In this document: positions 20,437 through 29,969 of the stretch, piece by piece
Layout: every line of letters starts with the position of its first letter
Numbering within the stretch: the stretch's first letter is position 1
Notes under the pieces: generated by a model
Databases searched by the model: none
What the model was told of the DNA's origin: nothing
The model's input: only the letters and a program-made list of their open reading frames with translations
Program-made: the position numbers and the translations under genes
Assembly: GCA_023212695.1 (NCBI GenBank)
Contig: JALCCG010000102.1
Coordinates: 1 to 64,000 of the forward strand
Reading direction: 5' to 3'
Origin: Sporisorium sorghi
Taxonomy: Eukaryota > Basidiomycota > Ustilaginomycetes > Ustilaginales > Ustilaginaceae
Length of the DNA: 64,000 bases

Positions 20437-22395
20437 CTAGATGCTCCAAAGGACGTGCGAGGGATCGCAGTCGACGACAACCAGATCCTCCTCCTGCGCG
20501 CCTTCTTCAAAGAGCAGCCTGCTGCTATCATCGAGGACTTTGGCCGGATTCTTGCCGTAGACAGAGAGCTTCAAGCCGAGCGCCGTCTTGGACTGGACTC
20601 TGAGATCCTCGTTGCGATGCAGCGTGAGGACGAGGTTCTTGGGCGAGAGGCGGTAGCCCAAGTCGTGCATGCGAGTGGCGACGGCCTCCTTGAGGTCGAG
20701 CACGGACGAGTTGGACGAGATAAAGATGCCAGAGAGCGGTCTGGGTTTCTTGTCGCTGAGCTCGGCAGTGGTGGATGACGAGAGCAGTGCGGGAGATGGC
20801 GGCGGAAGCGAGCGAAACTCGAGCTGAAGTCGGATCGAGGAAGGCGGCGTAGGCGGGCAGGTCGAGAACCAGCTGGACATGGTGGGAATGTCGGGCCATG
20901 ACGAAGTGAGTTGATTCTCGACGGACGAGAGCGAGACGGTGGACGAAGTTGAGAGGGTGGAAGCCGGGATGCTTTCGGGAACCGATACCCGGGATGTAGC
21001 CGACAGTCGCCTGGGCGGGGCACGAGGCGTTGCTGGCAGAGAATCGACGAGGCCCAAGCCGGCAAGGGCATGTTCGGAACCTTGCTCGGCTTCGATCTCG
21101 CTGAGAATGTCCGGGACGTTGCGTTGTGCGTTGGCGCTGGCGTTGCTGTTGGCCTTGGCCTGAAACGAGGTGATGGTAAGGTCGCTCATGCGTCTTGCTC
21201 CGCTGGAGTGAGTGATTGCAGGGTGGGAGCAAGAGTACACGGAGACAGAGCGAGGCACGGTCGCCCGAGGAGGACGAGAGTGGAAGCCGAGGCTGTGCGA
21301 TGAGTCGAGGTCGACGCTGGGCCTGGTGTCTGCGGCTGGAGGGGCGTCAAAGCCTGGACCACGGCAATGGAAGGATTCTTCCGAGGCACGACGGGTCAAT
21401 CGACGTCGCAACGAGACAAGGTGCGGGGCATCGGTAGTAGCAGGCTTGGCGCTGACGGGCGTCGCACTGGAAGCGGAAGTTGACGGGGAGCCAAAGATGG
21501 AATGGATCGACTTGCGTGCGTGCCTCTGTCGGATCGACCTGAGCGATGTGGGTGGCGAGCCGAGTTGAGCACCGGCGTCGGGAGCACTGGTGGCGGTGTG
21601 GGTGAATGGGACGGGCGAAGGCGCGCGAGAGAATCGCATGGACCAGGATGAGGAGATGGAGCGCTGCGAGGTGGCGAGCTTGTCAGAAGAGCTCTCGGTC
21701 AGGGTGGTGAGAGCGGGCATCAGGGTGTGACTGCGTGATCGAGCGGGGACATGGACGGGTGGGGTGACGACGATGGGGCCGCTGGTTTGCGAGCGGGTCA
21801 TGACGGCAGGGGTGAAGCCAAATGCGTTGAGCTGAGGCGAGAGTGCGGTTGCGGGAGAGGTGGCTGGACGAGCGGGCCGCGCCGGACGGGCTGTGCGAGT
21901 TGGTGGGGCATCGAGGGGCAGAAGGATTGGAGAAGAGATGCGAGGAGCGGTGGGCTGCTGATTCGAAGAAGAAGTGCTGTGTGTGCTGCCAAAGAAAAAG
22001 GTGCGGGAGAGGGCACGACGGAGGGGCGACTTGGTGGCTTGCGCTGCTGCGGCGCTGTTGGGGTGTACGGGGCTGAGGGGAGGAGTGAGTGCATCGAGGT
22101 CGTCGGCGAATGCGGTGGACGAGACAAAAGTGGGAGAAGAGACGAAGCGTGTGCTGGAAGGTGCTGTTGATGGTGACGCAAAAGTGCTTGCAGCAGGGGT
22201 AGCTGGAGAGGTTGAGGTACTGCGACGGTAGTGATGAGGTCTTGGTGTGAGCAAGCTTGTGGAAGCAGCCGAGGAAGGGCCAGAGTGATTGTACTGCTTT
22301 GCGGCGTCGACGTCGATGGGCTGTACGGGCTTCTTGTTCGAGTCGCGCCTGCGCATAGATTGGAAGCGACCCAAAGAGGTGGAGAAGGCGGTCAT
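20437..22395 (-). CDS. Serine/proline-rich protein with conserved C-terminal domain
   Basis: The 652-residue protein is mostly low complexity, rich in Ser, Pro, Thr and Ala, and probably disordered to about residue 540. The last ~100 residues look folded: an ISSNSSVLDLKEAVATRM segment, then KNLVLTLHRNEDLRV, then LEEGAQEEDLVVVDCDP-like sequence ending VLWSI. The order (strand, helix after LKEAV, short strands, then an acidic hydrophobic strand) suggests a ubiquitin-like fold, but this is inference from pattern alone. No catalytic motif was seen. Several RRxS and SP sites could be phosphorylated. I do not recognise an orthologue. Confidence 0.7.
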   Translation of the reverse strand: MTAFSTSLGRFQSMRRRDSNKKPVQPIDVDAAKQYNHSGPSSAASTSLLTPRPHHYRRSTSTSPATPAASTFASPSTAPSSTRFVSSPTFVSSTAFADDLDALTPPLSPVHPNSAAAAQATKSPLRRALSRTFFFGSTHSTSSSNQQPTAPRISSPILLPLDAPPTRTARPARPARPATSPATALSPQLNAFGFTPAVMTRSQTSGPIVVTPPVHVPARSRSHTLMPALTTLTESSSDKLATSQRSISSSWSMRFSRAPSPVPFTHTATSAPDAGAQLGSPPTSLRSIRQRHARKSIHSIFGSPSTSASSATPVSAKPATTDAPHLVSLRRRLTRRASEESFHCRGPGFDAPPAADTRPSVDLDSSHSLGFHSRPPRATVPRSVSVYSCSHPAITHSSGARRMSDLTITSFQAKANSNASANAQRNVPDILSEIEAEQGSEHALAGLGLVDSLPATPRAPPRRLSATSRVSVPESIPASTLSTSSTVSLSSVENQLTSSWPDIPTMSSWFSTCPPTPPSSIRLQLEFRSLPPPSPALLSSSTTAELSDKKPRPLSGIFISSNSSVLDLKEAVATRMHDLGYRLSPKNLVLTLHRNEDLRVQSKTALGLKLSVYGKNPAKVLDDSSRLLFEEGAQEEDLVVVDCDPSHVLWSI

Positions 22396-22743
22396 TGTAG
22401 GGGAACGAGGGCGAAGGCAAGATTAGCGAGGGATGGCGGTGGTGGTGGTGGTAGGAGAGAAAGGCTTGGTGGTGACGGTGATGGTGATTCAGTGGAAATC
22501 GACGGTGATTATATCGAGTGTAGACGTTGCAGCGAGGCTTGCGGAAAAGCTGTTGTAGCTGTCACTGCGCTTTCCCAATCAAGTCAAGGTCGACGGTGCG
22601 GTGTATGTCCGTGAATGCCTTGCGAGTGTGGTCAAAAGCATGCAAGGAGAAGAGTGGGCCGAGAAATCAAGCCTAGACTCGAATGCAGCCTGTCTGCCTG
22701 TCTTGCTTGGTACCAAAGCGCGAAGCACGAAGCACATGTACAA

Positions 22744-22775
22744 ACAAGCAAGCAGCAGCAAGCAGCAGCAAGCAG

Positions 22776-22812
<37 letters not shown>
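22744..22812. repeat. AAGC/CAG microsatellite
   Basis: The sequence begins with AAGC and AGC units and ends in about seven uninterrupted AAGC units. It produces artificial open frames rich in Leu-Ala-Cys or Lys-Gln-Ala-Ser on the two strands. Shorter AAGC runs recur near 32083-32096 and 52086-52103. Confidence 0.85.
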
Positions 22813-22813
<1 letters not shown>

Positions 22814-23547
22814 ATGGCCACTGTCGGAGTCCAGGGCCGATATGAATGGGCGGTTGTCAATCGTCAACAAAATGCTCAGTCGCTCGAGTTTCGGATTGTC
22901 GGATTGTCCGTTCACTGCTGAGCTGCATGTCAAAGAGCGTGTGTGCGCGCGCGCACTTGAGCTTGGGCTGAGCAAGAAAGGAACAAAGGGCGAGAGAAAT
23001 GACAAAGGGATGTGAGACACACTTTTGCTGCAGCGGTTGCAGATCATGCACGGAAGGGAACAAGCCCAGACAGCCCAGACAGCCCAAGTGGGCGCGACGG
23101 CCCAGTCCCGCTGCTGCATCAGATCCAGGGTCTCCTTGGCGGGAACAAGGGGAAAATGAGCCAGTAGCAGCGAGGGATAAACTGAAAAGAGCCCTTTGAC
23201 GGCTGCCTGCGATCTGATGAATTTTGGCTCCCTTGGCTCCCTTGCGGCTGGTCAGATCCGCCTCGGCGTGCTTGAGAATCTATCTATGCACGTCCTCAGC
23301 CTTGCCTTTTTCTTTTTTTTTCCCCCGTCTGCGCTTTTGCATCCCGCACTTTGAATTGCAGCGGGTAAAAGACTCAGCGACAAAGGGGATCTTGACAGTG
23401 GCAGAACTCTTCGTGACTAGGCCACACTCTGAGACACAGAAACCGATCCATGAGCCTGTACAATACAGTAAGCCGTGATACCGGCGGGGCAGCCGAGACA
23501 TGCGATACGAGACAATGCAGGCGGCAGCACGCACACAAAGAGATTGA

Positions 23548-23575
23548 GAGTCGAGTCGAGTCGAGTCGAGTCGAG
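23548..23575. repeat. GAGTC pentanucleotide repeat
   Basis: Five GAGTC units followed by GAG lie in the intergenic region. No coding role is apparent. Confidence 0.85.
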
Positions 23576-23845
23576 GTCAGCATTGAGGCGGCAAATAATG
23601 CAGGAGAGAGACGGAACGTACGATTGTGTCTCATTTTTAGCGAGTCGATCAAGCCAAAAGTGAGACCAACACTCGAATCGCAAGCGCGCGCGCGCGCGAC
23701 ACGCCAAATTGCAAGCAAAATGGTGACGAGATGTGCCAAGCTGCATTAGCGCGGTTCGGCACCAGCCAAACCTTGTCTAGGCGAGCTCTCAACGTTCCTT
23801 CGGTGGAAGTTTGTGTGCCTGCAAGGGCCTTCGACCAGCATGTGT

Positions 23846-24171
23846 AAAAAAAGAAAGAAAAAAAAAAAAAAAAAAAAAAAAAAGTGGTTACTGTAATTTA
23901 CTGTAGCGTCGGATCAGCTCGGCCAGGGTTCCTGAGATTGTCGATCCCTCTCCCCGTGACCCACCAACCACTACAGTAATTTACTGTAGGGCTGGCTGTC
24001 GGGACCGAGTTACTGTATGGCGCCGAAGTGCATCTCGCAGGCTCGCTAGCTAGCTGCAAGATACTGTGCGTATGTCTCTGACCCTGCTTCTGATGATCTA
24101 GAACGTGTCGCTCAAGACCCTTACTGTACTGCAAGCTGCTGCCCGCTTTCAACCACGTCGTCGTCCCATTC

Positions 24172-24220
<49 letters not shown>
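23846..24220. repeat. TTACTGTA motif cluster between poly(A) and poly(T)
   Basis: An interrupted A tract (pure A from 23858 to 23883) opens the block and a run of 47 T (24174-24220) closes it. Between them TTACTGTA occurs at 23888, 23898, 23982 (as part of a palindrome), 24010 and 24121. The sequence at 23971-23989 is a perfect 9-base inverted repeat (CTACAGTAA / TTACTGTAG) around one base. Homopolymers of opposite sense at both ends make the block roughly symmetrical. It could be a small non-autonomous element, a protein-binding site array or a simple local amplification; none can be proved here. Confidence 0.5.
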
Positions 24221-25247
24221 CTGTGGATTTGGTCGGATTTAGCTCCGCCTCAAGGCGACAAACGCCTCTTGTTGGCCATTTTTATCGCTATCGCCTGACG
24301 GTGGCGCAAACAGCACGATCGTTGGCTGCTGGCAGCTGCATACAGTGGCCATCCCGATTCGCCAAGGTTGGCTGGCAAATGTGTCCCCACGCCACTTGAT
24401 CGTATGTCGCGCTATCAAGGGTGAGCCGACGTGGGCCACACAAAGTCGACTGCATACGGTATGCAGCTCGAAGCTAGGCGTGCAGTAGCGTGAACAAGGA
24501 GGTCGTCTTCCTTGCTTGCAAATCTCATCGAGACAGGAGACAAACAAACTCAGACGCTCTCGCTTCGACGTGACACTTAGCCGAGCAGCTCGGGGTCGTC
24601 ATCTTGTTCTTTCTTCCCACAGCATGCACATGCTAGGTACGAGGCGGTGGCGCATACAGAGCGTCGATGGTGTTCTGCATCGTGTGCAGCGCTCGAGACC
24701 GCCCTGCTTGACCCCGACGCAATTGACCTTTCTCGCTAACTTACTGCTACCCGTGCTCCTCGAGCAGCTTGGCGTCGTCTGCAACGTGGGCCCAGAGCAG
24801 CGGTATAGTGTGTCTTTGGAAGGTGAATCGCGAGATGCAAGCTAGCGCCCCTGCCTTCGCTTTCAAAAGGTGCGCTACTTCAACTCAGCTTGGGAAAGAT
24901 AACGAACGTCCTTCTTGGCTGTGAAGTCAGTTGAACCGCTTCTGCGCATTTTCAAACTTCGTTTCTTCTCTTTGAAAAAATCCAGGCAGAAAAAATCGGC
25001 GGAAAAAATGAGGCTCAAAAAAGACAGCCTCCAAATTTTTTATTTATTTATTGATGTTAGACCCCACGATCTTCACCTTCGGGGAAAAATAAATAATAAA
25101 TCAATCGCCGATTTCCCCAGGCTGAAAGGGTGCATCACGACGAATTTGAAGCTCCTGCTCGAAAGCATCTGTCGCTTGACTTCTTTGCCACAACTCTGGC
25201 ATGCTTCCTATCGATCGATCGACGGTCACCCTCTTCAACCGCACATC

Positions 25248-26198
25248 ATGCCACCAAAGGCATCCACGCGGGGCCGCACACAGCATCGCGGCGAAGCGGA
25301 CAAAGACCAAGACGAGCCGCCGTTCCACCCCGCCGCCGATGCAGCCACCTTTCGCGACCTGCTCATCTTCGAAGAGCGGCTCAAGCAGAATGCGGCTCGA
25401 CTGCAGGCTCGCAAACGCAAGTACGAGATGCTGCTGTTTGGGTTTGTCAGCTTCATCGCGTTTCTGGCGCATCTGGTGGCGATCTCGCCTCGGTCGTCGG
25501 TGTTCCTGCAGTACAGTCTGGCGGCGGTGCTGATGATCAGCCTGACGACGCTGTTTCTGTTCTTTGCGAGCGGCATGCACGCCGAGCGCATCCGGTCGGC
25601 GAACAAGTTTGTGCCGCAAGCGAATCGAAGCTTGCGCAACTTCAACATGTACCTCAACACGCGAACCACTCGTGCGGCGAGCTTGTCAGCGACATCATCC
25701 TCATCAACGATACCTCCAGCGCAGAACAGCAGAGGCGAACTCATTTTCAGCAGCAAAGTCAGCCCCGAGTTTCGCGAAGGCTACGAACGCTATCGAGCTG
25801 CGTTCGAGCGGAGACGAGCCGAAAAGATCGCAGCCAAGAGGGCACAGTCGTGGAAGCGCTGGTTCGACTTTGCGCTGGGCAAGTCGGTCGCTACTGCTGA
25901 CTCGTCGAGCAGGTCGATCGCTTCAAACTCACGGCTCTCTGCCGAAGCACGGCCAAGAACGACTCGCCGCAACAAGCCAAGAGCGAATCGGACCACTCGA
26001 GCTTCGACGCGAGCCGATTCAGGCGGTGATGCTGCCGCTGCGGCTGGTGATGGAGCTGGTGCTGCTGCAACCACGCCTTCCCGCACGAGTCAACACCTCG
26101 AAGATCTCAGCGACACACTCAGCGAAGGTGCGAGCGGCGGATTGAGCGATGGACTGAGTGAAGAAGGAGGTTCTCTGTCGGGTCACGAGCCATCATAG
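25248..26198 (+). CDS. SPO7: Spo7, regulatory subunit of the Nem1-Spo7 phosphatase
   Basis: The 316-residue protein has the Spo7 core: FRDLLIFEERLKQN at about residues 36-50, then two membrane segments at about 61-79 (MLLFGFVSFIAFLAHL) and 86-109. A conserved cytosolic region follows, with FREGYERYRAAFERRR near residue 180. Spo7 anchors the Nem1 phosphatase in the nuclear/ER membrane; the pair dephosphorylates the lipin Pah1 and so controls phospholipid versus triacylglycerol synthesis. The C-terminal ~100 residues are Arg/Ser/Ala-rich and low complexity. The frame is open for 111 codons upstream, but the ATG at 25248 (MPPKAS) is chosen because the upstream part is AT-rich and unlike the rest. 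Confidence 0.88.
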   Translation: MPPKASTRGRTQHRGEADKDQDEPPFHPAADAATFRDLLIFEERLKQNAARLQARKRKYEMLLFGFVSFIAFLAHLVAISPRSSVFLQYSLAAVLMISLTTLFLFFASGMHAERIRSANKFVPQANRSLRNFNMYLNTRTTRAASLSATSSSSTIPPAQNSRGELIFSSKVSPEFREGYERYRAAFERRRAEKIAAKRAQSWKRWFDFALGKSVATADSSSRSIASNSRLSAEARPRTTRRNKPRANRTTRASTRADSGGDAAAAAGDGAGAAATTPSRTSQHLEDLSDTLSEGASGGLSDGLSEEGGSLSGHEPS

Positions 26199-26394
26199 CA
26201 TTTTCTAGCAAAGCATACAACATCGCAAAGGTCAATTCACAGCATTCAGAGAAACTGGCTGTGACAGTCTGTGCGCGTTTTGAAGCCAAAAAAACCCGCT
26301 CCAAAGGCTGGCAAAGTGGAGGAAGTTGAGCAAAACTCGTCTCGCTGCTCCTGACTCTTGACCACACACCAAACCCCCCCCCTTCGCCTTCGCC

Positions 26395-29300
26395 ATGGAG
26401 ACCACCTGGGCCCCACTCGTACCCACCACAAAGGGCTCAGGACGGATCAGCACCTCGGCAGATGCTGCTGCTGCTGCTGCTGCTGCTGGGTCAGCATCGA
26501 CCAGCAGCCACGTCAACGACGTCTCGCTCGATCCGTTCTCTATAGGCACGCTGCCGTCGACGGTCATCCAGCGCATCCTCAGCCATGTCTCTGTGGCCGA
26601 CTTGCCCAATTGCGCGCTGGCAGCGAGATCATTGGCGAGATTTGTGGCGGATGAGCGGCTGTGGGCGCAGAAGCTCGCTTTTCTCCAGTACAAGCAGGTG
26701 CCTGGGCGTCCTCTGCGCTACAACCCGGATCTGTCCACCGTTCCATCTGCACGTCCGAGTGTAGGCAAAGACGACGCTCCACCGAGTCGGAAGAACAGCC
26801 TCGGCTCCAATACAGGCAAGGCGTCGTCCAGCAGTAAAACGACCACCAACGACCCGTTCAAAGACACCGACGATGACGACTTTGGCGACTTTGAAGCAGC
26901 GACCATCATGAGCCCGGACGACGAGAGCTTTGGAGGCTTTGTCTCGTCGTCATCGTCAAGGCCCAGTCAATCCGGCCAGAGCTTTTCTTCGGCACCCGTC
27001 TTTTCATATCGAGCCGAGTCGAAGCTGCCCATGCCAAGCACCGAGCCGGATTCGGCGTATCAGACATTCAAGCGCATCGCCGTCTCGCTCAAACCTTTCG
27101 TGCAGAGTCTTCTCTTCGAAAAGTCGCCCACGACCTCTCTCCTTTTTACGGATCCGAGTCTATCGTCTCTATCGTCACAAGCATATATGGTGTGCAACGT
27201 AGCGCGCTTCACGGGGCCACTGGTGCTCGGCTCCTTTGCCAAAGCCACGTCGGCAGCGCAAAGCGATGCTACGGACGTCTTGGAGCAAGACCAGTGGAGA
27301 CTGCGCATGTCGATCCGCGAAGCCGCCGATTACCTCGAAGGTGTCCTGCTGTCGGCATTCGAAGGTGCTGATGCACGGCGCAACGATGCTCTGCGGGCAG
27401 GGCAGCGCGGGATGGACGTCAGCAAGGCCGTCGAGCGCGCCGAGGCCGACATGCACGAGCACGCTACGTCGATATGGAACCTCGCTGCCTCGACTGCCGA
27501 GCCGTCAGCGCAGGCAGGGCTTTCCCTTGGCGGCGGCTCAATACCAGCTGACGGAGAGACAACCAACTACATGGCTCTGCTCGACCACCCCGGCAACGCC
27601 GCCGCGCTCAGCTTTCTCGAAAAGCAAGATGCGCTGTTCAAGAGCACCACCACACATCGGCCCGACGCCAACTTTGTCTCGACCTCCACCCAGTCCCGCC
27701 CAGCACTCGACTTCACAGCTATGGACGCCTTTATGGCCGACACGCTCGCCAGTCTAGCGTCCAACGGCTCGCTCGTCGCGCGCGTCTTCCCACCGCAGCA
27801 GCACGTGCTGCTCGCCTTTGCCTCTCGTGTCGCTAACGAAGTCGTGGGCGAGTACATCAATGCCGTGCTCGCCAAGGCCCGGTCGATTGACCTGCACATC
27901 TACCTCCAAGCGGCGGCAGCGACGTTCTCGCAGGCGCTCAAGATCGCCGATACGCTCGAGAAAATCGAGCCGCGCCATGCGGAGTACGTGACGCCGGCGC
28001 GATGTCGGGGTATCGTGCTGGCGATGTTCGAGGCGCATCTCGACGAGTATTTGCAGGAGGAGCGGGAGTGGGTGCGCGGGGTGATGATGGACATGTGCAG
28101 CGAGGGCGAGGGTGCGAGTGGGGCGGGGAAAGCGGGTGCTGGCAGTCGAGTCAAGGCGGGCAAGGCGATGGACACGGCGTTCTTGGCGAGCAGCAATCCG
28201 GCGCAGGTCAAGAAGAACGTGCTGAGTGGGTTCAAGGACGTGCTGCTCATGCCGGTCACCGTTGTTCCGCGTGCAGCGGGCGCGGTGGGCGGCGCGGTGA
28301 TACGCACGGCGGGCACGGGGCTGAGCCAGCTCAACCCGCTCAAGTGGCAGCAATCCGCAGCGGCGGGAGCGCGCAATGCGAGCGGATCCAACGTGGGAAC
28401 GCCGCAGCGGGCGGGCACGCCGGGCGAGCCGCACGGGGCGGCGAACAACGGGTATGTCGATTTCAGCAAGGAGGTGCTCGGCGGTCCGGATGGGCATGTT
28501 ATCGGGGACGACGAGAGCGATGATGAGGAGGAAACGAAGGGGGACGAGTTTGGCGGGTTTGCGGATGTGGGTGTTGAGAACGAGTGGAACGAGAAGGGTG
28601 GCCAGCATGGTGTCGATGGGAGCTCGTGGGCGGTAGGGGCAGATTCGACTGTCGAGGCTGCCGAGTGGAGCGCGAACGGTTCCAGCCAAGCCACCGAAGT
28701 TTCGTCCTCTGCACGCACAGCATCAGCAACAGCGACAGCCACGGCCACCAACAAACCGGACCCCACCGCGGACCCCTCCTGCGCCTCACCCGACCGCAGC
28801 CGATTCGAGCGGCTGCAACTGCTCCTCTCGCTCGACACCGCCCTATCCCTCATCCAAGTCAACCGCGAATCGCTCAAACGAATGGAAGCATTCACGGTCT
28901 ACCCTCCCACGACCTCCAACGGCCGCCGCGTCATCGAGGAGATGGAAGAAGTCTGCCTGTCGCTCTTCCAAGTGCTCGGCGAGCAGCACATCGCGCCCGG
29001 CTTCGCCAAAGCCACATCCGAGATCCGGCAATGGAATCCGCTTTCCGACAGCGACTCGTGCGCTGTTGACCAGCAAGTCTTACCCCTCGTGCAGTTCTTC
29101 GAGCTGACGCACATTGCGGATACGATCCAGCAGCTGTGTGCGGTGTACTTTGCGCAGACGCTGGTGCCCATGCTTAAACTGGATGCGGATGATTTCCTGC
29201 ACCCGGTCGTGCGGGCGAAGAAGGCGTTCGAGGGGAATTTGGACGAGGTTGTGGCGGGGGGGTTGAGTGTGAGTGTGGATTTGCTGATGAAGCGGGCGGA

Positions 29301-29868
29301 GTGGGTGCTGTTTTCGCAGCGCGATCCGGGGGATTACGCGGGGGCGGAGACGGCTGCGGCGTTGGATACGGGGACGCGGGCAACGCTGGCGACGATTGCG
29401 CTGCTGCGCTTCCACTGCGCGCTGCTCGTCGGCGCCACGGATCGGGAGATTCTGGATTTGTTTCATGCAGAGGTCGCGCTGAGACTGTTCCATGTGCTGG
29501 CGAAACACCTCAAGTCGCTGACGATCTCGCAGCAGGGCGCGTTCCAGCTCATTGCGGATCTTAATCTGTACACGGCTTTCGTCGCGTCGCTTAGGATACG
29601 CGACGCAAGCATATTGCCCATGTACAACAGCTTGAAAGCCCTGGCGAACTACTTTATCGTCGACGGCAAAGAGCTTATTGCACTCCTCAAGACGAAAGAT
29701 GGCGTAGCGGGCTCAACGCGCTCAACGAACAGAGAGGACGGCTTCGTGTTCGGCCAGGAAGAGCTGTACGAATTCCTCAAGAGCCGCTCCGACTTCAGGG
29801 CGATCGAGAAACAGATCGACCACGAGATCTTCGGCTTCAAGCTCAGCGAGGATTGCATCGTTTGCTAG
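26395..29868 (+). CDS. RCY1: Recyclin-1, F-box/Sec10-like recycling protein
   Basis: The 1,157-residue protein starts with a short linker containing eight Ala (GCT repeat). An F-box follows at about residues 50-96 (LPSTVIQRILSHVSVADLPNC). From about 210 to the end it resembles the exocyst Sec10-type helical domain, with a long disordered acidic stretch at about 680-800. It ends in Cys-Ile-Val-Cys, a CAAX-type prenylation signal; yeast Rcy1 also has a C-terminal CAAX box. Recyclin links endosome recycling and SNARE traffic to the SCF partner Skp1. The ATG lies in a good context (GCCATGG). It follows SPO7 on the same strand with 196 bases between them. Confidence 0.9.
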   Translation: METTWAPLVPTTKGSGRISTSADAAAAAAAAGSASTSSHVNDVSLDPFSIGTLPSTVIQRILSHVSVADLPNCALAARSLARFVADERLWAQKLAFLQYKQVPGRPLRYNPDLSTVPSARPSVGKDDAPPSRKNSLGSNTGKASSSSKTTTNDPFKDTDDDDFGDFEAATIMSPDDESFGGFVSSSSSRPSQSGQSFSSAPVFSYRAESKLPMPSTEPDSAYQTFKRIAVSLKPFVQSLLFEKSPTTSLLFTDPSLSSLSSQAYMVCNVARFTGPLVLGSFAKATSAAQSDATDVLEQDQWRLRMSIREAADYLEGVLLSAFEGADARRNDALRAGQRGMDVSKAVERAEADMHEHATSIWNLAASTAEPSAQAGLSLGGGSIPADGETTNYMALLDHPGNAAALSFLEKQDALFKSTTTHRPDANFVSTSTQSRPALDFTAMDAFMADTLASLASNGSLVARVFPPQQHVLLAFASRVANEVVGEYINAVLAKARSIDLHIYLQAAAATFSQALKIADTLEKIEPRHAEYVTPARCRGIVLAMFEAHLDEYLQEEREWVRGVMMDMCSEGEGASGAGKAGAGSRVKAGKAMDTAFLASSNPAQVKKNVLSGFKDVLLMPVTVVPRAAGAVGGAVIRTAGTGLSQLNPLKWQQSAAAGARNASGSNVGTPQRAGTPGEPHGAANNGYVDFSKEVLGGPDGHVIGDDESDDEEETKGDEFGGFADVGVENEWNEKGGQHGVDGSSWAVGADSTVEAAEWSANGSSQATEVSSSARTASATATATATNKPDPTADPSCASPDRSRFERLQLLLSLDTALSLIQVNRESLKRMEAFTVYPPTTSNGRRVIEEMEEVCLSLFQVLGEQHIAPGFAKATSEIRQWNPLSDSDSCAVDQQVLPLVQFFELTHIADTIQQLCAVYFAQTLVPMLKLDADDFLHPVVRAKKAFEGNLDEVVAGGLSVSVDLLMKRAEWVLFSQRDPGDYAGAETAAALDTGTRATLATIALLRFHCALLVGATDREILDLFHAEVALRLFHVLAKHLKSLTISQQGAFQLIADLNLYTAFVASLRIRDASILPMYNSLKALANYFIVDGKELIALLKTKDGVAGSTRSTNREDGFVFGQEELYEFLKSRSDFRAIEKQIDHEIFGFKLSEDCIVC

Positions 29869-29869
29869 A

Positions 29870-29945
29870 CACGTCCGACACTGGGGAAAAAATATCTGCA
29901 TTTTTTTTCTTTTTTTTCTTTTTTTTTTTTTCTTTATTTTTTTAC
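29870..29945. other. T-rich spacer between RCY1 and LEU4
   Basis: The two genes converge here with only about 100 bases between the stop codons. The spacer is dominated by interrupted T runs (about 29899-29942), which may serve the 3' ends of both transcripts. Confidence 0.5.
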
Positions 29946-29969
29946 ATCAGAACGCTGTGCGTGACTCAC

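Larger units (their letters stand above)
22396..25247. other. 2.9 kb repeat-rich intergenic region
   Basis: No credible gene was found between the serine-rich gene and SPO7. It holds an AAGC microsatellite (about 22744-22812), a GAGTC repeat (23548-23575), a GC dinucleotide run near 23685-23698, and an interrupted A tract (23846-23883). A cluster of TTACTGTA motifs follows (23888-24128), then a T47 tract (24174-24220). AT-rich sequence (24950-25110) lies just before SPO7. Open frames at 24239-24547 (-) and 24516-24845 (+) show no recognisable domain. Confidence 0.6.

Noticed and set aside
22579..22860. Leu/Ala/Cys-rich small protein on the minus strand
   Set aside because: It is a translation of the AAGC microsatellite and has no real protein character.
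24239..24845. Two open frames (24239-24547 minus, 24516-24845 plus) near the T47 tract
   Set aside because: No domain, no conserved motif and no splice signals were seen. Kept only as part of the intergenic description.
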